Source: Bacteriovoracales bacterium (lineage in GTDB: Bacteria > Bdellovibrionota > Bacteriovoracia > Bacteriovoracales > Bacteriovoracaceae). From it: a DNA stretch of 64,000 nt. The notes under the pieces are model-generated. The model was not told where the DNA came from, did not search any database, and saw nothing but the letters and a program-made list of their open reading frames with translations. Shown here one piece after another: positions 49,709 through 59,134 of the stretch. The stretch lies in assembly GCA_028346125.1 (NCBI GenBank), contig JAOMEV010000010.1:1-64000 (forward strand), given 5' to 3'. Every line of letters begins with the position of its first letter. The first letter of the stretch is position 1. The translations under genes were made by a program, and so were the position numbers.

Positions 49709-50794
49709 TTATTCTCTGGTTAAATCATTTGAAACGTTAACGATGTTGTCACCTTCGAAAGCATCAGTGTGGGCCTTGACTTTTTTACCGGCTTCCATAC
49801 GATCGGCCATCTCTTTCATCGTTCCAAAGAACTCTAAAGATTTACCTCGAAGTTCTGTAATATTGGCCATGCCATGCTGGTCAACAATAGCAGTCAACTC
49901 GTCTTTTAAAGTGTCTACAATTTTAAAACCATCAAGCATAATTCCTGTGCAGACCTGGAGTGTTGTAGAGCCCATACAAAGGAACTCAGCGGCCGAATGT
50001 CCATCAGTGATTCCACCAACTCCACTGATAGCAGATTTAGGGAATGCCATAGCAAGCTCAGCAACCATTCTCAGGCCAATAGGTTTTACTGCTTTATAAG
50101 AGTAACCACCAAAAGCAGAAATCCCTTTAACGTTAGGGACAGGCTTAAAATCTTTCATATTGACGCCAGCAACTGACAAAATAGTGTTGATAGCGGTAAT
50201 TCCATCAGCACCACCTCTATAAGCAGAAGCTGCTGGTTGAGTGATATCCATCACATTTGGAGTCATTTTCGCCCAAACAGGTACTGTTGTGACATCTTTA
50301 ACCCATCCAGTGACGTCTTCAACCATTCCACAATCTTGCCCCATGGCCTGCCCCATTTTTCTTTCAGGCATTCCGTGAGGACAGGAAAGGTTAAGTTCGA
50401 TGATGTCTGCGCCTGCTTTACATACAAGTTCAGTTAATTTTTGCCAGTTTTCTCTTATGGGTTCTTCCATAATTGAAGCAACTATAATTTTTTCTGGAAA
50501 TTGCTTTTTCAACTCTCTAATTTCATCTAACCACAGATCAAGAGGTCGATCAGTTATGAGCTCATTATTGGTATACCCAATACATTTTCCGTCATCCATC
50601 AACTTACCATAGCGTGGAGCTATATTCCTTACTTTGGTATGATCTAGACTTAGAGTTTTTAAAACAGAACCGCCCCATCCCGCTTTAAAAGAACGAGCAA
50701 TAATTTTTCCGTTTGTAGATGGTGGCCCTGACCCCACAAGAAAAGGGTTTTCGAAACGAACTCCATTCGAATACACTTCTAATTTTTCAGACAT
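49709..50794 (-). CDS. Dihydropyrimidine dehydrogenase catalytic subunit (PreA/PydA-like)
   Basis: 361 residues, FMN TIM barrel of the dihydroorotate/dihydropyrimidine dehydrogenase family. The loop ELNLSCPHGMPERKMGQAMG contains the catalytic Cys of dihydropyrimidine dehydrogenases; SVLKTLSLD, PVWAKMTPN, GADGITAINT and SGVGGITDG follow. First step of uracil/thymine reduction. The C-terminal [4Fe-4S] domain of E. coli PreA is absent, as is any local PreT-like FAD/Fe-S partner, so the electron donor is unknown. The start is ATG 50794 with AGGAGAGGAG upstream. It is last in the minus-strand operon of five genes, overlapping the NCS1 gene by eight bases. Confidence 0.88.
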   Translation of the reverse strand: MSEKLEVYSNGVRFENPFLVGSGPPSTNGKIIARSFKAGWGGSVLKTLSLDHTKVRNIAPRYGKLMDDGKCIGYTNNELITDRPLDLWLDEIRELKKQFPEKIIVASIMEEPIRENWQKLTELVCKAGADIIELNLSCPHGMPERKMGQAMGQDCGMVEDVTGWVKDVTTVPVWAKMTPNVMDITQPAASAYRGGADGITAINTILSVAGVNMKDFKPVPNVKGISAFGGYSYKAVKPIGLRMVAELAMAFPKSAISGVGGITDGHSAAEFLCMGSTTLQVCTGIMLDGFKIVDTLKDELTAIVDQHGMANITELRGKSLEFFGTMKEMADRMEAGKKVKAHTDAFEGDNIVNVSNDLTRE

Positions 50795-52253
50795 TTTGGA
50801 ACTCCTCTCCTGAATCAATTTCTGTACTTTCTTCACTTTCTTTTGCTGTCATAAGAACGTAATAAACAATACCTGCTAGAGGTAGGCCAACAAACCAAGC
50901 ATAGCTATAAATGGTTTCAAAGGCCTGAGGGATTTGTTCAACAGCTTTAATTTGTTTTAAAAAACCTGGTACGTTAGGAAGAACACCCAAAACAAAAGCA
51001 AAAATGGCCTTCGTATTAAAACCTCCTGAATACCAATAGATACCGTCCTTTTTATAAAGGTCTTCAACTTTGAGTTTTTGTTTTCTCACTAAAAAGTAAT
51101 CCACAAGGAGAATTCCACCTATAGGACCTAAGAGTGATGAGTAACCAATAAGCCAAGTAAAGACATAGCCCTGGGGATCGGCAATAAGCTTCCAAGGCAT
51201 CATTAAAATTCCAAGGAAGGCCGTTATCATTCCACCAGTTTTGAAATTAATCTTATCTGGATTTACATTTGAAATATCGTTAGCAGGCCCTACGACATTG
51301 GCGGCCACATTTGTAGAAAGAGTCGCTATACTAATGACAATCATTGAAATCAAAAGAACTACAGGATTATCAAATTTTTGAATAACCTGAACTGGATCCC
51401 AAATTGCCGTTCCATAAAGAACCTGAGTTGCCTTTGTAACCATAACTCCGATTAAAGCAAAGAGAGTCATTGTCGTAGGCAGTCCCAGGGCCTGACCTAT
51501 CATTTGGCTTTTTTGATTTTTTGCATAACGAGTAAAATCAGGAATATTGAGACTCATTGTCGCCCAAAACCCCACCATTCCCGTTAAACTGGGAATAAAA
51601 ACCTTCCAAAACTGATCTGAAGTTTTAAAAGTAGAAGGCTGGTTAAGAAGAGGTTCAATACCTGTCTGAGAAACGGCCCAGCCTAGAAGAGCAACTCCGG
51701 CCAATAAAAGAATTGGTGCCGCAGCTGTTTCCAAAAACTTAATAGACTCCACGCCTTTCAAAATAAGCATGACATTAATTCCCCAAAAAATGAGAAAGCT
51801 TATGAAAGGAGCTGTTCCCACTCCCATAAACTCTGGCATCACTTGAGGAAGATTAATAAAGCCCGGCCAAATCTGCGTGATAACTGCTTGAACCGCTGTT
51901 CCTCCGATCCAGGATTGAATCCCAAACCACCCACAGGCCACAACGGCCCTCAAAAGAGCGGGGATATTCGATCCCAAAACACCGAAAGAAGATCTTGCAA
52001 AGACAGGATAAGGTATCCCATATTTTGCTCCAACTTTCCCATTAAGAATCATCGGAACCAAGACAATCATATTGCCCAGAAAAACACAGCACATTGCCTG
52101 AGTAAGGCTCATTCCTGCTGCAATTAAACTTGAAGCAATCATGTAGGAGGGAATACAAACCGCCATTCCTACCCAAAGAGAAAAATAATTAAGAGCATTC
52201 CACGTTTTCCCTTCGGCCGTGACAGGCGCTAAATCATCATTGATAAGTTTCAT
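50787..52253 (-). CDS. NCS1-family nucleobase/hydantoin permease
   Basis: 488 residues, about 12 transmembrane helices, LeuT fold. Signature: WNALNYFSLWVGMAV near the N-terminus, KVGAKYGIPYPVFARSSFGV, GWFGIQSWIGG (substrate-site Trp/Gln) and NIPDFTRYAKN. NCS1 proteins co-transport uracil, cytosine, allantoin or hydantoins with H+ or Na+. The context (pyrimidine reduction) favours uracil, thymine or dihydropyrimidine. The start is ATG 52253 after GAGGAG. Confidence 0.92.
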   Translation of the reverse strand: MKLINDDLAPVTAEGKTWNALNYFSLWVGMAVCIPSYMIASSLIAAGMSLTQAMCCVFLGNMIVLVPMILNGKVGAKYGIPYPVFARSSFGVLGSNIPALLRAVVACGWFGIQSWIGGTAVQAVITQIWPGFINLPQVMPEFMGVGTAPFISFLIFWGINVMLILKGVESIKFLETAAAPILLLAGVALLGWAVSQTGIEPLLNQPSTFKTSDQFWKVFIPSLTGMVGFWATMSLNIPDFTRYAKNQKSQMIGQALGLPTTMTLFALIGVMVTKATQVLYGTAIWDPVQVIQKFDNPVVLLISMIVISIATLSTNVAANVVGPANDISNVNPDKINFKTGGMITAFLGILMMPWKLIADPQGYVFTWLIGYSSLLGPIGGILLVDYFLVRKQKLKVEDLYKKDGIYWYSGGFNTKAIFAFVLGVLPNVPGFLKQIKAVEQIPQAFETIYSYAWFVGLPLAGIVYYVLMTAKESEESTEIDSGEEFQNV

Positions 52254-52267
52254 ATTCACTCCTCAAC

Positions 52268-53560
52268 TCATGAAAGTTTTTGAAAAGATGTTTTTAATTT
52301 TTTTACAAGTTCTTCTGCTTCTGATTTAGTTATTCCTAAAGAAGGAGCAATACGAATAACATTTCCGTAAAGACCGCCTTTTCCAATCAGAAGTCCTTCA
52401 TTTTTTGAAAGCTCCATTAAAAGACCTGCTTCAGAAGACGCTGGTTCTTTTGATTTTGGATCTTTGACAAGTTCGAGACCTAGCATAAGACCACGACCTC
52501 TAACATCTCCTATAATTGGAAATTCTTTTTGAAGGGCCTTAAACTCATCTTTTAAATATTTTCCCATCACTTTTGAATTTTCAATAAGGTTTTCGTTCAT
52601 AACAATATCGATAACTTCAGAGGCCTGCATTGCTTGATAAGGATCTCCTCCGAAGGTATTGAAATGAAGTTTTCCTTTCATTGACTCAGCAATTTCATCT
52701 TTTGCAATCACAGCACCAACAGGAGCACCGTTTCCGATTCCTTTCGCCATCGTAATAAGGTCAGGTGTGAAACCTGATTCTTCAATCGCAAAGAAATGTT
52801 TTCCAGTTCTTCCGACACCTGCTTGAACTTCATCAGAAATGTATTTGCCACCAAAGCTTTTGATGATCTCATAAACACGTTTATGATACTCAACAGGAGG
52901 GTCAATAAATCCTCCAACTCCCATAACTGGCTCCGCAATGAAAGCGGCCACTTTTCCATGAGTCACAGTTTCGATGACATTTTTAACATCATCAGCACAT
53001 TCTAAATGACATCCATTTTTGCTATTATAAGGACAACGATAGCAGTAAGGAGCTTGAGCATGTACGACAGAAGATTGAGGCTGGGCCGGGAACTTCCAAG
53101 TACTGTGCCCACAAAGACTCAAAGGAACATTTGTTCCTCCATGATAGCCGTGCCTTAAGGCAACCACCATTTGCTCACCGGTTGCAACACGGGCACTCAT
53201 AACGGCCATTTCATTTGCTTCTGAACCAGAATTCACAAAATAGCATTTATTAAGTCCTTCGGGAGCAACGTCTGCTAATTTTTTCCCAAGCTCTGCCATA
53301 TACTGGGACAGGTAGAGAAAAGTTGTGTGTTGAATTTGATCCTCTTCAATCATGGCCTTCATTTTTTCTTTAATTTTGGGATGATTATGCCCAACTGAAA
53401 TAGAAACTATGCCACCAATGACATCAAGGTATTGCTTTCCCTCATTGTCCCAAACATAGGAGCCCTTTGCTCTAACGAGTTGAATAGGGTCTTTATAATA
53501 AGGTACTTTTGTAGGATAAAGATGGGCCTTTCTAAGGCCCATGATTTCTTCGTTTTCCAT
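52268..53560 (-). CDS. Class III aminotransferase (beta-alanine/AGXT2-like)
   Basis: 430 residues, PLP-dependent. Motifs: YLDVIGGIVSISVGHNHP, NSGSEANEMA, HGYHGGT, the PLP Asp in SDEVQAGVGRTGK and the Schiff-base Lys in ITMAKGIGNGAP. Closest in style to alanine-glyoxylate aminotransferase 2, which accepts beta-alanine and beta-aminoisobutyrate. In this operon it should convert these products of pyrimidine breakdown to malonate semialdehyde or methylmalonate semialdehyde, with pyruvate (giving alanine) or glyoxylate as acceptor. A Cys cluster (YCYRCPYNSKNGC) in the middle is a feature of this subfamily. Confidence 0.9.
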   Translation of the reverse strand: MENEEIMGLRKAHLYPTKVPYYKDPIQLVRAKGSYVWDNEGKQYLDVIGGIVSISVGHNHPKIKEKMKAMIEEDQIQHTTFLYLSQYMAELGKKLADVAPEGLNKCYFVNSGSEANEMAVMSARVATGEQMVVALRHGYHGGTNVPLSLCGHSTWKFPAQPQSSVVHAQAPYCYRCPYNSKNGCHLECADDVKNVIETVTHGKVAAFIAEPVMGVGGFIDPPVEYHKRVYEIIKSFGGKYISDEVQAGVGRTGKHFFAIEESGFTPDLITMAKGIGNGAPVGAVIAKDEIAESMKGKLHFNTFGGDPYQAMQASEVIDIVMNENLIENSKVMGKYLKDEFKALQKEFPIIGDVRGRGLMLGLELVKDPKSKEPASSEAGLLMELSKNEGLLIGKGGLYGNVIRIAPSLGITKSEAEELVKKLKTSFQKLS

Positions 53561-53576
53561 TAAAAACTCCAGAGAT

Positions 53577-54452
53577 TTAAAGATTGGTCAATTGAGTATA
53601 AGTCTCTGGTCTTCTATCACGGTAGAACTGCCAAAGGTCACGAACTTCTTTAATCATGTCCATATCTAAATCAGCGACAAGAAGTTCATCTTTATCACGA
53701 CTTGCTTCAGCGATAATTTGGCCTCTTGGATTACAGAAATAACTTTGTCCGTAAAATTCTCCAATATTCCATGGAGCTTCAGTCCCAACTCTGTTGATAG
53801 CAGCAATGTAGTAACCATTGGCAACAGCATGAGCTGGTTGTTCTAACTTCCATAGGTATTCGCTTAACCCAGCAACGGTTGCCGATGGGTTGAAAACAAT
53901 TTCAGCACCACTAAGACCTAAGCAACGTGCTCCATCTGGGAAGTGACGATCATAACAAATGTAAACGCCTACGGTTGCATATTTTGTTTTGAAAACTGGG
54001 TAATTAGTATTCCCTGGCTTAAAGAAGAATTTTTCCCAAAAGCCTGCAACCTGAGGAATATGATTTTTTCTATACTTGCCAAGATAAGTTCCGTCAGCAT
54101 CGATCACAGCGGCAGTGTTATAATAAACACCAGGCATTTCTTCCTCGTAAATAGGAACGACAATAACCATTTTATGTTTCTTGGCCAACTCCATCATCTT
54201 CTGTGTTGTAGGTCCTTCAGGGATTCTTTCAGCGAGACCATACCACTTAGAATCTTGTGAAGGGCAGAAATAAGGTCCAGTAAAGACCTCTTGAAAACAG
54301 AGAATCTGAACACCTTTTTTTGCGGCTTCTTCAATATGAGGGATATGAGCATCAAGCATTCCTTTTCTATGCTCTTCACATGAAGCTTCCGTAGGAACTT
54401 TATTGGCCATTTGAATAACAGCTGAACGAACAATTCTTTTTTTATCAGTCAT
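53577..54452 (-). CDS. Beta-ureidopropionase (N-carbamoyl-beta-alanine amidohydrolase)
   Basis: 291 residues, carbon-nitrogen hydrolase fold. Catalytic triad: Glu in LCFQEVFTGPYF, Lys in YRKNHIPQ and Cys in VGVYICYDRHFPDGARCLG. The FxGPYFCPSQD and LEQPAHAVANGYYIAAINRVG segments fit the beta-ureidopropionase/AguB-like branch. Splits N-carbamoyl-beta-alanine (or -aminoisobutyrate) to the free beta-amino acid, CO2 and ammonia, the step before the aminotransferase. Genes are 16-24 bases apart here, clearly an operon. Confidence 0.9.
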   Translation of the reverse strand: MTDKKRIVRSAVIQMANKVPTEASCEEHRKGMLDAHIPHIEEAAKKGVQILCFQEVFTGPYFCPSQDSKWYGLAERIPEGPTTQKMMELAKKHKMVIVVPIYEEEMPGVYYNTAAVIDADGTYLGKYRKNHIPQVAGFWEKFFFKPGNTNYPVFKTKYATVGVYICYDRHFPDGARCLGLSGAEIVFNPSATVAGLSEYLWKLEQPAHAVANGYYIAAINRVGTEAPWNIGEFYGQSYFCNPRGQIIAEASRDKDELLVADLDMDMIKEVRDLWQFYRDRRPETYTQLTNL

Positions 54453-54476
54453 AACTAACTCCTATTAATAATTATT

Positions 54477-55964
54477 TTATTCACTTTTCCACATGGGAGA
54501 AACAGCATCATTCATCCCTTCAACGTACCATCTTGTCATAGTTGTATGTTTCTCTGTAAAGAATTCAACAGAAGATTTTCCGTGAACCTTGACGTCTCCA
54601 AAGAAAGAATCTTTAGAGCCTCCAAAACTAAAAAATGCCATTGGAGCTGGAACACCTAAATTGATCCCGACCATGGAAGGAACAACTTCTGAAACAAACT
54701 TTCTAGCGGCTCCTCCATTTGTTGTAAAAAGAGAAGTCGTATTGGCATAATTTGAAGAGTTAATAAGTTCAATGGCCTCATCTAAATTTGAAACTTGCAT
54801 AAGTCCTATGACAGGACCAAAAATTTCTTTCTGTGCCATCATTGTACCGGGCTTAACTTTATCAAGAACCGTTGGGGCCAAGAAATAACCTTTATCCACT
54901 TTCGGGTTTCTTCCATCAATAAGAAGCTCGGCACCTTCTGATAAAGCCGTGTCAATATCTTTCAAAATTCTTTCTTTGGCATCTTTACTAATGACTGGGC
55001 CCAAAGTTGTTTTTGCATCAAGTCCATTACCCACAACAACTTTACTTACTTCCCGCAAAACCTCGTCCTTAAGTTTATCGTAAGCGTCACCAACACCAAC
55101 CAAAACAGAACCGGCCAAACATCTTTCCCCTGCACAACCAAGGCAAGAATCGACCATAGCAGCAACAGATTGCTCTACAGGGGCATCAGGAAGCATGACA
55201 ATAAAGTTTTTTGCTCCTCCCAAAGCCTGAACTCTTTTTCCATAAGCAGCACCAGTTTGATAAACATGCTTGGCGATCGGTGTAGAACCAACAAAGTTCA
55301 CACCTTTAATATCAGGGTGTTCTAAGATCCCATTAACAGCATCCTTCCCTCCATGAACCATATTAAGGACACCTTCAGGAAGGCCAATTTGTTGAATAAG
55401 TTCAAAAATCTTCATTTGAGTCAGAGGCACTCTTTCTGATGGCTTTAAAACGTATGTATTCCCAGAAGCAATAGCAAATGGCCAAAACCAAAAAGGCACC
55501 ATCGATGGAAAGTTAAAGGGCGTAATTCCTGCAAAAACACCAAGAGGTCTTCTTAAAGACTGGCAATCAATATCTTTGGCAATGTTATCAAGGGTTTCCC
55601 CTTGTATAAGAGTTGGCATACTCGTTGCCACTTCGACCATTTGGATTCCACGAAGGATGTCTCCTCTCGCTTCTTTAAAAGTTTTCCCATGTTCTTTAAC
55701 AATGAGTGTTGCTATTTCATCAACATTTTCATCAAGAAGAATTTTTAATTTAAAGAGAGGCTGAACACGATCAATAACAGGGACTTTGCTCCATGTCTTA
55801 AAAGCTTTTTTTGCTGCTTCCACTGCCTTATCAATATCTTTTCTTTTACCAAGTGGTGTATGCCCCAAAACTTCTAAAGTCGCAGGGTTTAAAATTTCAA
55901 TTTTTTCTTTCGAAGTTGAATCGACAAACTCTCCTCCGATATAATTTTTTAACAGTCCACTCAT
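54477..55964 (-). CDS. mmsA: Methylmalonate-semialdehyde dehydrogenase (CoA-acylating)
   Basis: 495 residues of the aldehyde dehydrogenase superfamily. The catalytic Cys is in GCAGERCLAGSV and the NAD-binding GSTPIAKHVY and PFNFPSMVPFWFWPFA segments are diagnostic for MMSDH. It turns methylmalonate semialdehyde into propionyl-CoA and malonate semialdehyde into acetyl-CoA, closing both the thymine and uracil branches (also valine/inositol). ATG 55964 has AAAGGAGG eight bases upstream; the frame to 55985 is ignored. First gene of the operon, with a 153-base leader region before udk-like gene that has no strong promoter I can name. Confidence 0.95.
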   Translation of the reverse strand: MSGLLKNYIGGEFVDSTSKEKIEILNPATLEVLGHTPLGKRKDIDKAVEAAKKAFKTWSKVPVIDRVQPLFKLKILLDENVDEIATLIVKEHGKTFKEARGDILRGIQMVEVATSMPTLIQGETLDNIAKDIDCQSLRRPLGVFAGITPFNFPSMVPFWFWPFAIASGNTYVLKPSERVPLTQMKIFELIQQIGLPEGVLNMVHGGKDAVNGILEHPDIKGVNFVGSTPIAKHVYQTGAAYGKRVQALGGAKNFIVMLPDAPVEQSVAAMVDSCLGCAGERCLAGSVLVGVGDAYDKLKDEVLREVSKVVVGNGLDAKTTLGPVISKDAKERILKDIDTALSEGAELLIDGRNPKVDKGYFLAPTVLDKVKPGTMMAQKEIFGPVIGLMQVSNLDEAIELINSSNYANTTSLFTTNGGAARKFVSEVVPSMVGINLGVPAPMAFFSFGGSKDSFFGDVKVHGKSSVEFFTEKHTTMTRWYVEGMNDAVSPMWKSE

Positions 55965-56117
55965 GGCAAAAGCCTCCTTTGGCATCCCAAAACTTAATTA
56001 GAACCAAAAACCATAATGATTTTAAATTCGTGTGTCAAAAATTTTTTTTTAATTATTTTTATGAAAAAGGACCGTAGAAATGTGCCTGAGCGAATATTCT
56101 CTATTTAAAAATTGGAC

Positions 56118-56747
56118 CTATGACGCCGCAATATCTTTAAATTTTTGTATTAACTCATCGACCAATTTGTCTAAAGATTCCTGATTATCTATAGCATGTG
56201 TCGCATGTTCTTTTGAAGGAAGGATTAACTCAGTATACATTTTTTCTGCTGAGCTTTTAAACTCTTCTCGAATCTGCTCCTCACCAAAGCCCCTTTCTTT
56301 TGTATCTCTTTCAATTCTTCTTCTAAGTCTTTCATCGGAAGGAAAATCAAGAAAAACGCTCTCATCTAACGCTCCTCTTATTTCTTCCCAATGCAAAATA
56401 AAACTTCCCTCTAAAATAAGTATTTTTTTAGATTCTAAGTCTTCCATGAAGGGCATCAAAGCTCGGGAAGAAACGTCAAACACAGGTAATTCAACCATAA
56501 GGCCCATTTTTAATTCGTAAAGGGCAAATCTCATTTTGTCGTTATCTATTGATTCTGGAAATTCAAACTTTTCTTTTACAAAATTCTCTTTATAAAAATT
56601 ATCTTGAGAAAAAAGTGAGCAATTTTCTTCACCTAATTTCTCATATATTCTTTGAACAAATGTCGTTTTTCCAGAACAACTTCCTCCAACAACACCAAAA
56701 AGGTAGTTACCATCCTTATCTCTTTTTTTTCTTTTTTTCTCTGCCAT
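56118..56747 (-). CDS. Uridine kinase-like P-loop kinase
   Basis: 209 residues with Walker A GGSCSGKTTF, the Q/DxxY region SQDNFYKE (as in uridine/cytidine and phosphoribulokinase family, usual DSFY), LILEGSFILHW (usual EGI) and the lid RRIERDTKERG (usual RRxxRDxxxRG). It phosphorylates uridine/cytidine if orthologous. N-terminus is very basic (KKRKKRDKD). Together with the neighbouring operon it suggests salvage or breakdown of pyrimidines, though it is a separate unit 153 bases from mmsA. Confidence 0.82.
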   Translation of the reverse strand: MAEKKRKKRDKDGNYLFGVVGGSCSGKTTFVQRIYEKLGEENCSLFSQDNFYKENFVKEKFEFPESIDNDKMRFALYELKMGLMVELPVFDVSSRALMPFMEDLESKKILILEGSFILHWEEIRGALDESVFLDFPSDERLRRRIERDTKERGFGEEQIREEFKSSAEKMYTELILPSKEHATHAIDNQESLDKLVDELIQKFKDIAAS

Positions 56748-56998
56748 ATAAATCTCCCAACCATATTAAACAATTCCTTCTATTTTCTCGTTAATAAAAA
56801 TAATTGGCCAGTGGTGCTGATTGACCATTAGTTGACGAAAAAGATGGGTTTCTAAAACAATTTAAGGGAGAAATTAAGGCGTGGTGATAAAATTTTACCA
56901 TTATGATACATAACAAAAATTATTTTATAAAAAAGGTCTCCACATCATCCTACAAAATTACCATTGCCATAAAGTTATTTTGATACCAGAATGTCTTG

Positions 56999-57289
56999 AT
57001 GAAAAATCAAGATGCTGAAAACATTCTCTCTTTCCCCCACAAGCTTTCTTCTGGCAAAAAAACAGAGATTCATCATAAAAATAATAAAGAATTAAGAAAA
57101 TATTCTATCAAAGTCATTTTAAAATCTTTGTACGAAGAAGGTTGCAAAAGCATAGATGATGGCTATGATGACTCTCTTTACACTCTGCTCACAGAGCTAA
57201 CTCAAGGTCTCGAGAAAAACCATAGCTTAAAAAAGAAAATTATTAAAAAAATTTTGAATGAGCTTCAAACAAAAAAAGTCTTTAATTAA
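56999..57289 (+). CDS. Small hypothetical protein
   Basis: 96 residues, Lys-rich and helical, no signal peptide or known domain. The start is taken at ATG 56999; an adjacent in-frame TTG (56996) is possible. The RBS is weak, so confidence is modest. Its 3' end overlaps the convergent FAD-protein gene by eight bases. The 251-base region upstream is AT-rich, with no named feature. Confidence 0.45.
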   Translation: MKNQDAENILSFPHKLSSGKKTEIHHKNNKELRKYSIKVILKSLYEEGCKSIDDGYDDSLYTLLTELTQGLEKNHSLKKKIIKKILNELQTKKVFN

Positions 57290-58850
57290 GAAAATAACCT
57301 TTTTCTTTTTTGATCATCGACATGGCCACTTTTATTCCATCAACAGCTGCAGAGGTAATACCTCCCGCATGGCCTGCACCTTCACCACACGGGTATAAAC
57401 CTTTATGGGAAAGAGATTCCAGGTCTTCTTTTCCTCTAGAAATTGTTAAAGGTGAAGAAGTCCTTGTTTCTGGAGCTATAAGTAAAGCATCCTTAAAACA
57501 AAACCCTTTCAGAGATCTTTCAAACTCAAGAAAAGAATTTCTTAAGTGAGAAATCACAAAAGGAGGGAGAACTTTATCTAGAGATAAAGGGAAAAGGCCT
57601 GAAGGCGATGATGTTTTTGACAATTCTTTTGGATAATCTTTTTGTTCTAGAAAATCTTTAAGGTTTTGGGCCGGTAATTCCTTTCCTGATGCCATTTCTT
57701 TTGAGAAAAGATGGGCCTTCTTCTCAATTGCTCTTTGGAAGTCTAAACCTGCCAGTGTATTTAAGTCGGTTGAAAAATCCTTGTTGGCCTTTACTGAAAC
57801 AACTAAAGCCGAGTTTGACCATTTAGAATTTCTTGCATAGTTACTCATACCATTGACGACGATACCATCGTCTTCTGTACCAGAAGAGAGTACATACCCA
57901 CCTGGACACATGCAAAAGCTGTATGTCCCTCTATTCGTATTTGTGTCATGATGACTTAGTCTATATCTCGCGGAACCTAAATTAGTATCTTCAGCAAAGT
58001 TCCCTAATTGGATATGATCAATAACTTTTCGAGGATGCTCTATTCTTACACCAACAGAAAAATCTTTGGGGGCCATTGAAACTCCCAATTTATGAAGGTG
58101 AACAAACATATCCTTAGGAGAATGACCTGTGGCCAAAACAATATTTGAAGAATAAAACTTTCTACCATCAGACAACTCGATACCTTCAACTTCATTATCA
58201 GTAGTCATAAGGATTTTTTCTACTTTAGAATTGTAATGAATCTTACAATTTTTTTCCTTTAGATGGTCTGTAAGTTTAGAGATGAGATTTCTAATTTTAT
58301 TTGAGCCTAAGTGTGGATTAGAAATATAGGCAGTCTCTTTAGGTGCACCAAATGAAACAAAGCGTTTCATAACGTAGGAAACAAAAGGTGATTTTATTCT
58401 TGTTATAAGCTTACCATCACTAAAAAGTCCTGCTCCACCTTCCCCATAACAAACATTATTTTCTGAATCAAACTCTCCGTAACGCCAAAATTTAGCGATT
58501 TTTTTCATTCTATTATGGGCCATCTCTCCTCTTTCAAAAATAAGAGAAGGAATTCCATACTCAGCTAACCTTAAAGCACAGAATAAACCTGCAGGACCTG
58601 CACCGATAATCAATGGAGGGTCTTTAAAAGCTCCTAGGTTAGGAAAGTTTTCCTCAGACGACTCAAACTTTTCACCTTTTTTAATAAAGTGCAGACTATA
58701 GTGATACTTTGGCCCTTTTCCTCTATTTGCGCCTCGAGCGTCTAAAGACTTTGATAGAACTCTGTAATCTTCCCAGTCAGGGAACCTCTTGGAAAGGACG
58801 TTGTCCAAATCATCATCGTAATTTAATGTTAGAGAAATTTTACCGGCCAT
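57282..58850 (-). CDS. FAD-dependent oxidoreductase (COG2509-like)
   Basis: 522 residues. FAD-binding motif IIGAGPAGLFCALRLAEYG at about 76-95, followed by the family-specific GEGGAGLFSDGKLITR and, at the C-terminus, LYPCGEGAGHAGGITSAAVDGI. The first ~70 residues are a small extra domain with KYHYSLHF. The COG2509 family is widespread but its reaction is unknown. Cytoplasmic; stand-alone gene. Confidence 0.88.
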   Translation of the reverse strand: MAGKISLTLNYDDDLDNVLSKRFPDWEDYRVLSKSLDARGANRGKGPKYHYSLHFIKKGEKFESSEENFPNLGAFKDPPLIIGAGPAGLFCALRLAEYGIPSLIFERGEMAHNRMKKIAKFWRYGEFDSENNVCYGEGGAGLFSDGKLITRIKSPFVSYVMKRFVSFGAPKETAYISNPHLGSNKIRNLISKLTDHLKEKNCKIHYNSKVEKILMTTDNEVEGIELSDGRKFYSSNIVLATGHSPKDMFVHLHKLGVSMAPKDFSVGVRIEHPRKVIDHIQLGNFAEDTNLGSARYRLSHHDTNTNRGTYSFCMCPGGYVLSSGTEDDGIVVNGMSNYARNSKWSNSALVVSVKANKDFSTDLNTLAGLDFQRAIEKKAHLFSKEMASGKELPAQNLKDFLEQKDYPKELSKTSSPSGLFPLSLDKVLPPFVISHLRNSFLEFERSLKGFCFKDALLIAPETRTSSPLTISRGKEDLESLSHKGLYPCGEGAGHAGGITSAAVDGIKVAMSMIKKEKGYFLN

Positions 58851-59041
58851 AGAGATTGGTTTATACTCTTACGGCCTTGAAAGTGTCCAGGTCAAAAAAC
58901 TAAGTTGTATTTTTTCCAACGCGCCTATTGCCAAAAAAAATCACCATTCCCGATTATTCACCTTCTCTTGAGGCTCTTCTATTTATTAAGTAAAATCAAT
59001 AACTTATATCTTTAGCTTTTCCGCTGTCCTCAAAAGGCCTT

Positions 59042-59047
59042 TATAAT
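59042..59047 (+). promoter_or_regulatory. Candidate -10 box upstream of the giant lipoprotein
   Basis: A perfect TATAAT lies 88 bases before the ATG at 59135. No convincing -35 is seen at the normal distance. The rest of the 284-base gap between 58851 and 59134 shows nothing else. Confidence 0.3.
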
Positions 59048-59134
59048 ATAGCAAAAGAGTCGTAAACATAAAGAATTGATGAGTTTTTCCGAAGGGGAAA
59101 GTGCTCCAAAGACGATTTTTAGGCGCTTGAAATG

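Noticed and set aside
53943-54260. 105-codon plus-strand frame
   Set aside because: Antisense to beta-ureidopropionase; composition follows the real gene.
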